Assembly: GCF_900104585.1 (NCBI RefSeq)
Contig: NZ_FNVX01000004.1
Span: 620,001-684,000 of the forward strand
DNA: 64,000 nucleotides
Direction: 5' to 3'
DNA from: Bacteroides ihuae
Lineage (GTDB): Bacteria; Bacteroidota; Bacteroidia; Bacteroidales; Bacteroidaceae
Shown: positions 62,631 to 64,000 of the stretch, one piece after another
How positions within the stretch are numbered: the first letter of the stretch is position 1
Layout: every line of letters starts with the position of its first letter
Made by a program: the position numbers and the translations under genes
Notes under the pieces: model-generated
Database searches by the model: none
Seen by the model: the letters and a program-made list of their open reading frames with translations, nothing else
What the model was told of the DNA's origin: nothing

Positions 62631-63968
62631 ATGAATATCGAACGAATCATGTCCTCTCTGGAGGCCAAACATCCCGGCGAATCTGAATATCTTCAAGCCG
62701 TGAAGGAGGTACTTATCTCTATCGAAGATATCTATAACCAGCACCCTGAATTTGAAAAAGCTAAAATCGTAGAACGATTAGTAGAACCGGATCGTATCTT
62801 TACATTCCGCATTACATGGGTGGACGACAGAGGAGATGTACAGACGAACCTTGGATATCGCGTTCAATTTAATAATGCGATCGGCCCGTACAAAGGAGGA
62901 ATCAGATTCCATGCGTCAGTCAACCTTTCTATCTTAAAGTTCTTAGGATTCGAACAAACTTTTAAGAATGCATTGACCACCTTACCCATGGGTGGTGGCA
63001 AAGGAGGATCGGACTTCTCACCACGTGGGAAGAGCGACGCTGAGATCATGCGTTTCTGCCAAGCTTTCATGCTCGAACTTTGGAGACATCTTGGTCCTGA
63101 TATGGATGTACCTGCAGGCGACATCGGTGTTGGTGGACGTGAAGTGGGCTATATGTTCGGCATGTATAAAAAGTTAACACGCGAATTCACCGGAACGTTC
63201 ACAGGCAAAGGTCTGGAGTTTGGTGGCTCTTTGATTCGCCCTGAGGCAACCGGCTTTGGTGGTTTGTATTTTGTAAACCAAATGCTTCAAGCCAAAGGTC
63301 TGGAACTAAAAGGTAAGACAATTGCCATCTCCGGATTCGGAAATGTAGCTTGGGGTGCCGCTGTTAAAGCCACCGAACTAGGTGCGAAAGTGATTACCAT
63401 CTCCGGCCCCGACGGATACATCTACGATCCGAATGGCATCAGTGGAGAAAAGATTGAATATATGCTTGAACTACGGGCATCGGGTAATGATATTGTGGCT
63501 CCATACGCAGAAGAATTCCTCGGCGCAACCTTCGTAGCCGACAAACATCCATGGGAAGTAAAGACCGATATAGCCCTTCCTTGTGCCACTCAGAACGAAT
63601 TAAATGGCGAAGACGCTGTAAATCTCATAAAAAATAACGTTATTTGCGTCGGAGAGATTTCAAATATGGGTTGTACTCCCGAAGCAATTGACGCATTTAT
63701 TGAGCATAAAGTAATGTATGCCCCCGGTAAAGCAGTCAATGCAGGTGGAGTCGCTACTTCCGGATTGGAGATGTCGCAGAATGCAATGCACCTCAGCTGG
63801 AGTGCCGCCGAAGTAGATGAAAAGCTACATACAATTATGTACAACATTCATGCACAATGTGTAAAGTATGGTACCGAACCCGATGGATACATCAATTATG
63901 TGAAGGGTGCCAACATTGCAGGTTTCATGAAAGTAGCCCACGCTATGATGGGACAGGGAATTATATGA
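62631..63968 (+). CDS. NADP-type glutamate dehydrogenase, second copy
   Basis: A 445-residue paralogue of the gdh1 product; most of the sequence aligns without gaps, and the catalytic and substrate loops (GPYKGGIRFHASVNLSILKF; LPMGGGKGGSDFSPRG) are nearly identical. The dinucleotide loop is SGFGNVAWGAAVKATELGAK (about 234-253), followed by Ser-Gly-Pro-Asp, so cofactor handling may differ from gdh1 (SGSGNVA, Ser-Asp-Ser-Asp). The gene has its own weaker promoter. Complete: the stop is 32 nt before the window edge. Confidence 0.96.
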   Translation: MNIERIMSSLEAKHPGESEYLQAVKEVLISIEDIYNQHPEFEKAKIVERLVEPDRIFTFRITWVDDRGDVQTNLGYRVQFNNAIGPYKGGIRFHASVNLSILKFLGFEQTFKNALTTLPMGGGKGGSDFSPRGKSDAEIMRFCQAFMLELWRHLGPDMDVPAGDIGVGGREVGYMFGMYKKLTREFTGTFTGKGLEFGGSLIRPEATGFGGLYFVNQMLQAKGLELKGKTIAISGFGNVAWGAAVKATELGAKVITISGPDGYIYDPNGISGEKIEYMLELRASGNDIVAPYAEEFLGATFVADKHPWEVKTDIALPCATQNELNGEDAVNLIKNNVICVGEISNMGCTPEAIDAFIEHKVMYAPGKAVNAGGVATSGLEMSQNAMHLSWSAAEVDEKLHTIMYNIHAQCVKYGTEPDGYINYVKGANIAGFMKVAHAMMGQGII

Positions 63969-64000
63969 TAAGAAAAGCGATAGTAACACTCCTTTTTTCA

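Overview
The window looks like chromosomal DNA of a Bacteroides or close Bacteroidales relative. Three things point there. Many genes have the phylum-specific promoter (-33 TTG/TTTG, about 19-20 nt, -7 TAnnTTTG) instead of -35/-10 boxes. Several families are typical of Bacteroidota (DUF4836, DUF3256, DUF5687, DUF3667, DUF5063, GH57/GT4/GH133 glycogen operon). The gene order glutamate dehydrogenase - PEP-synthase-like protein - prolyl oligopeptidase - second glutamate dehydrogenase, preceded by malic enzyme, also fits. No tool was run; all family names are recognised from sequence.

Layout. 1-1000: an orphan XRE/HipB-type regulator with a symmetric double operator, a 52-bp palindrome and the first copy of a 130-nt palindromic repeat. 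1059-3480: DUF5063, a DEDDy exonuclease and an RlmI-like methyltransferase. 3583-6775: a small AT-rich accessory segment with three unrecognised minus-strand genes and the decayed 3' end of a Fic gene, bracketed by two copies of the same terminator-containing 60-70 bp sequence. 6856-12762: nucleoside symporter, DUF151 nuclease, RsmE, DUF4836 lipoprotein and an ABC ATPase/permease pair. 12839-15508: miaA, lipid kinase, kdsA. 15652-22732: M16 protease, DUF5687/ABC exporter pair, TraB/GumN and DUF3667 proteins. 22872-27339: rplU-rpmA, serS and an Nfn-like flavoprotein fusion. 27583-28806: panC-panD. 29056-34594: glycogen metabolism. 34765-40333: rhomboid, MarC, Crp-like regulator, guaA, mscL, GAPDH. 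40503-45780: M3 peptidase, small lipoprotein, dCMP deaminase-like protein, S41 protease, 5-formyl-THF cyclo-ligase. 45808-48661: recF-DUF721, TPR protein, ribH. 48692-48856: tRNA-Tyr and tRNA-Gly. 48900-51242: truA-DMT transporter-DUF3256. 51706-63968: metY, malic enzyme, gdh1, a receiver/PEP-synthase-like protein, prolyl oligopeptidase, gdh2.

Most genes are housekeeping: translation, central carbon and nitrogen metabolism, cofactor synthesis, glycogen turnover and envelope proteins. The nitrogen/carbon block at the right end groups two NADP-type glutamate dehydrogenases, malic enzyme and a receiver-fused PEP-synthase-like protein, which suggests a shared role at the amino acid/C4-acid/pyruvate node.

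The least explained material is non-coding. A three-copy repeat has a constant 130-nt length and is built of fixed flanks around three 22-nt modules that occur in either orientation and in different order. A second, unrelated-looking element at 51381-51474 has the same exact 22-nt period. These, with the terminator-bracketed island, are the best candidates for something undescribed.
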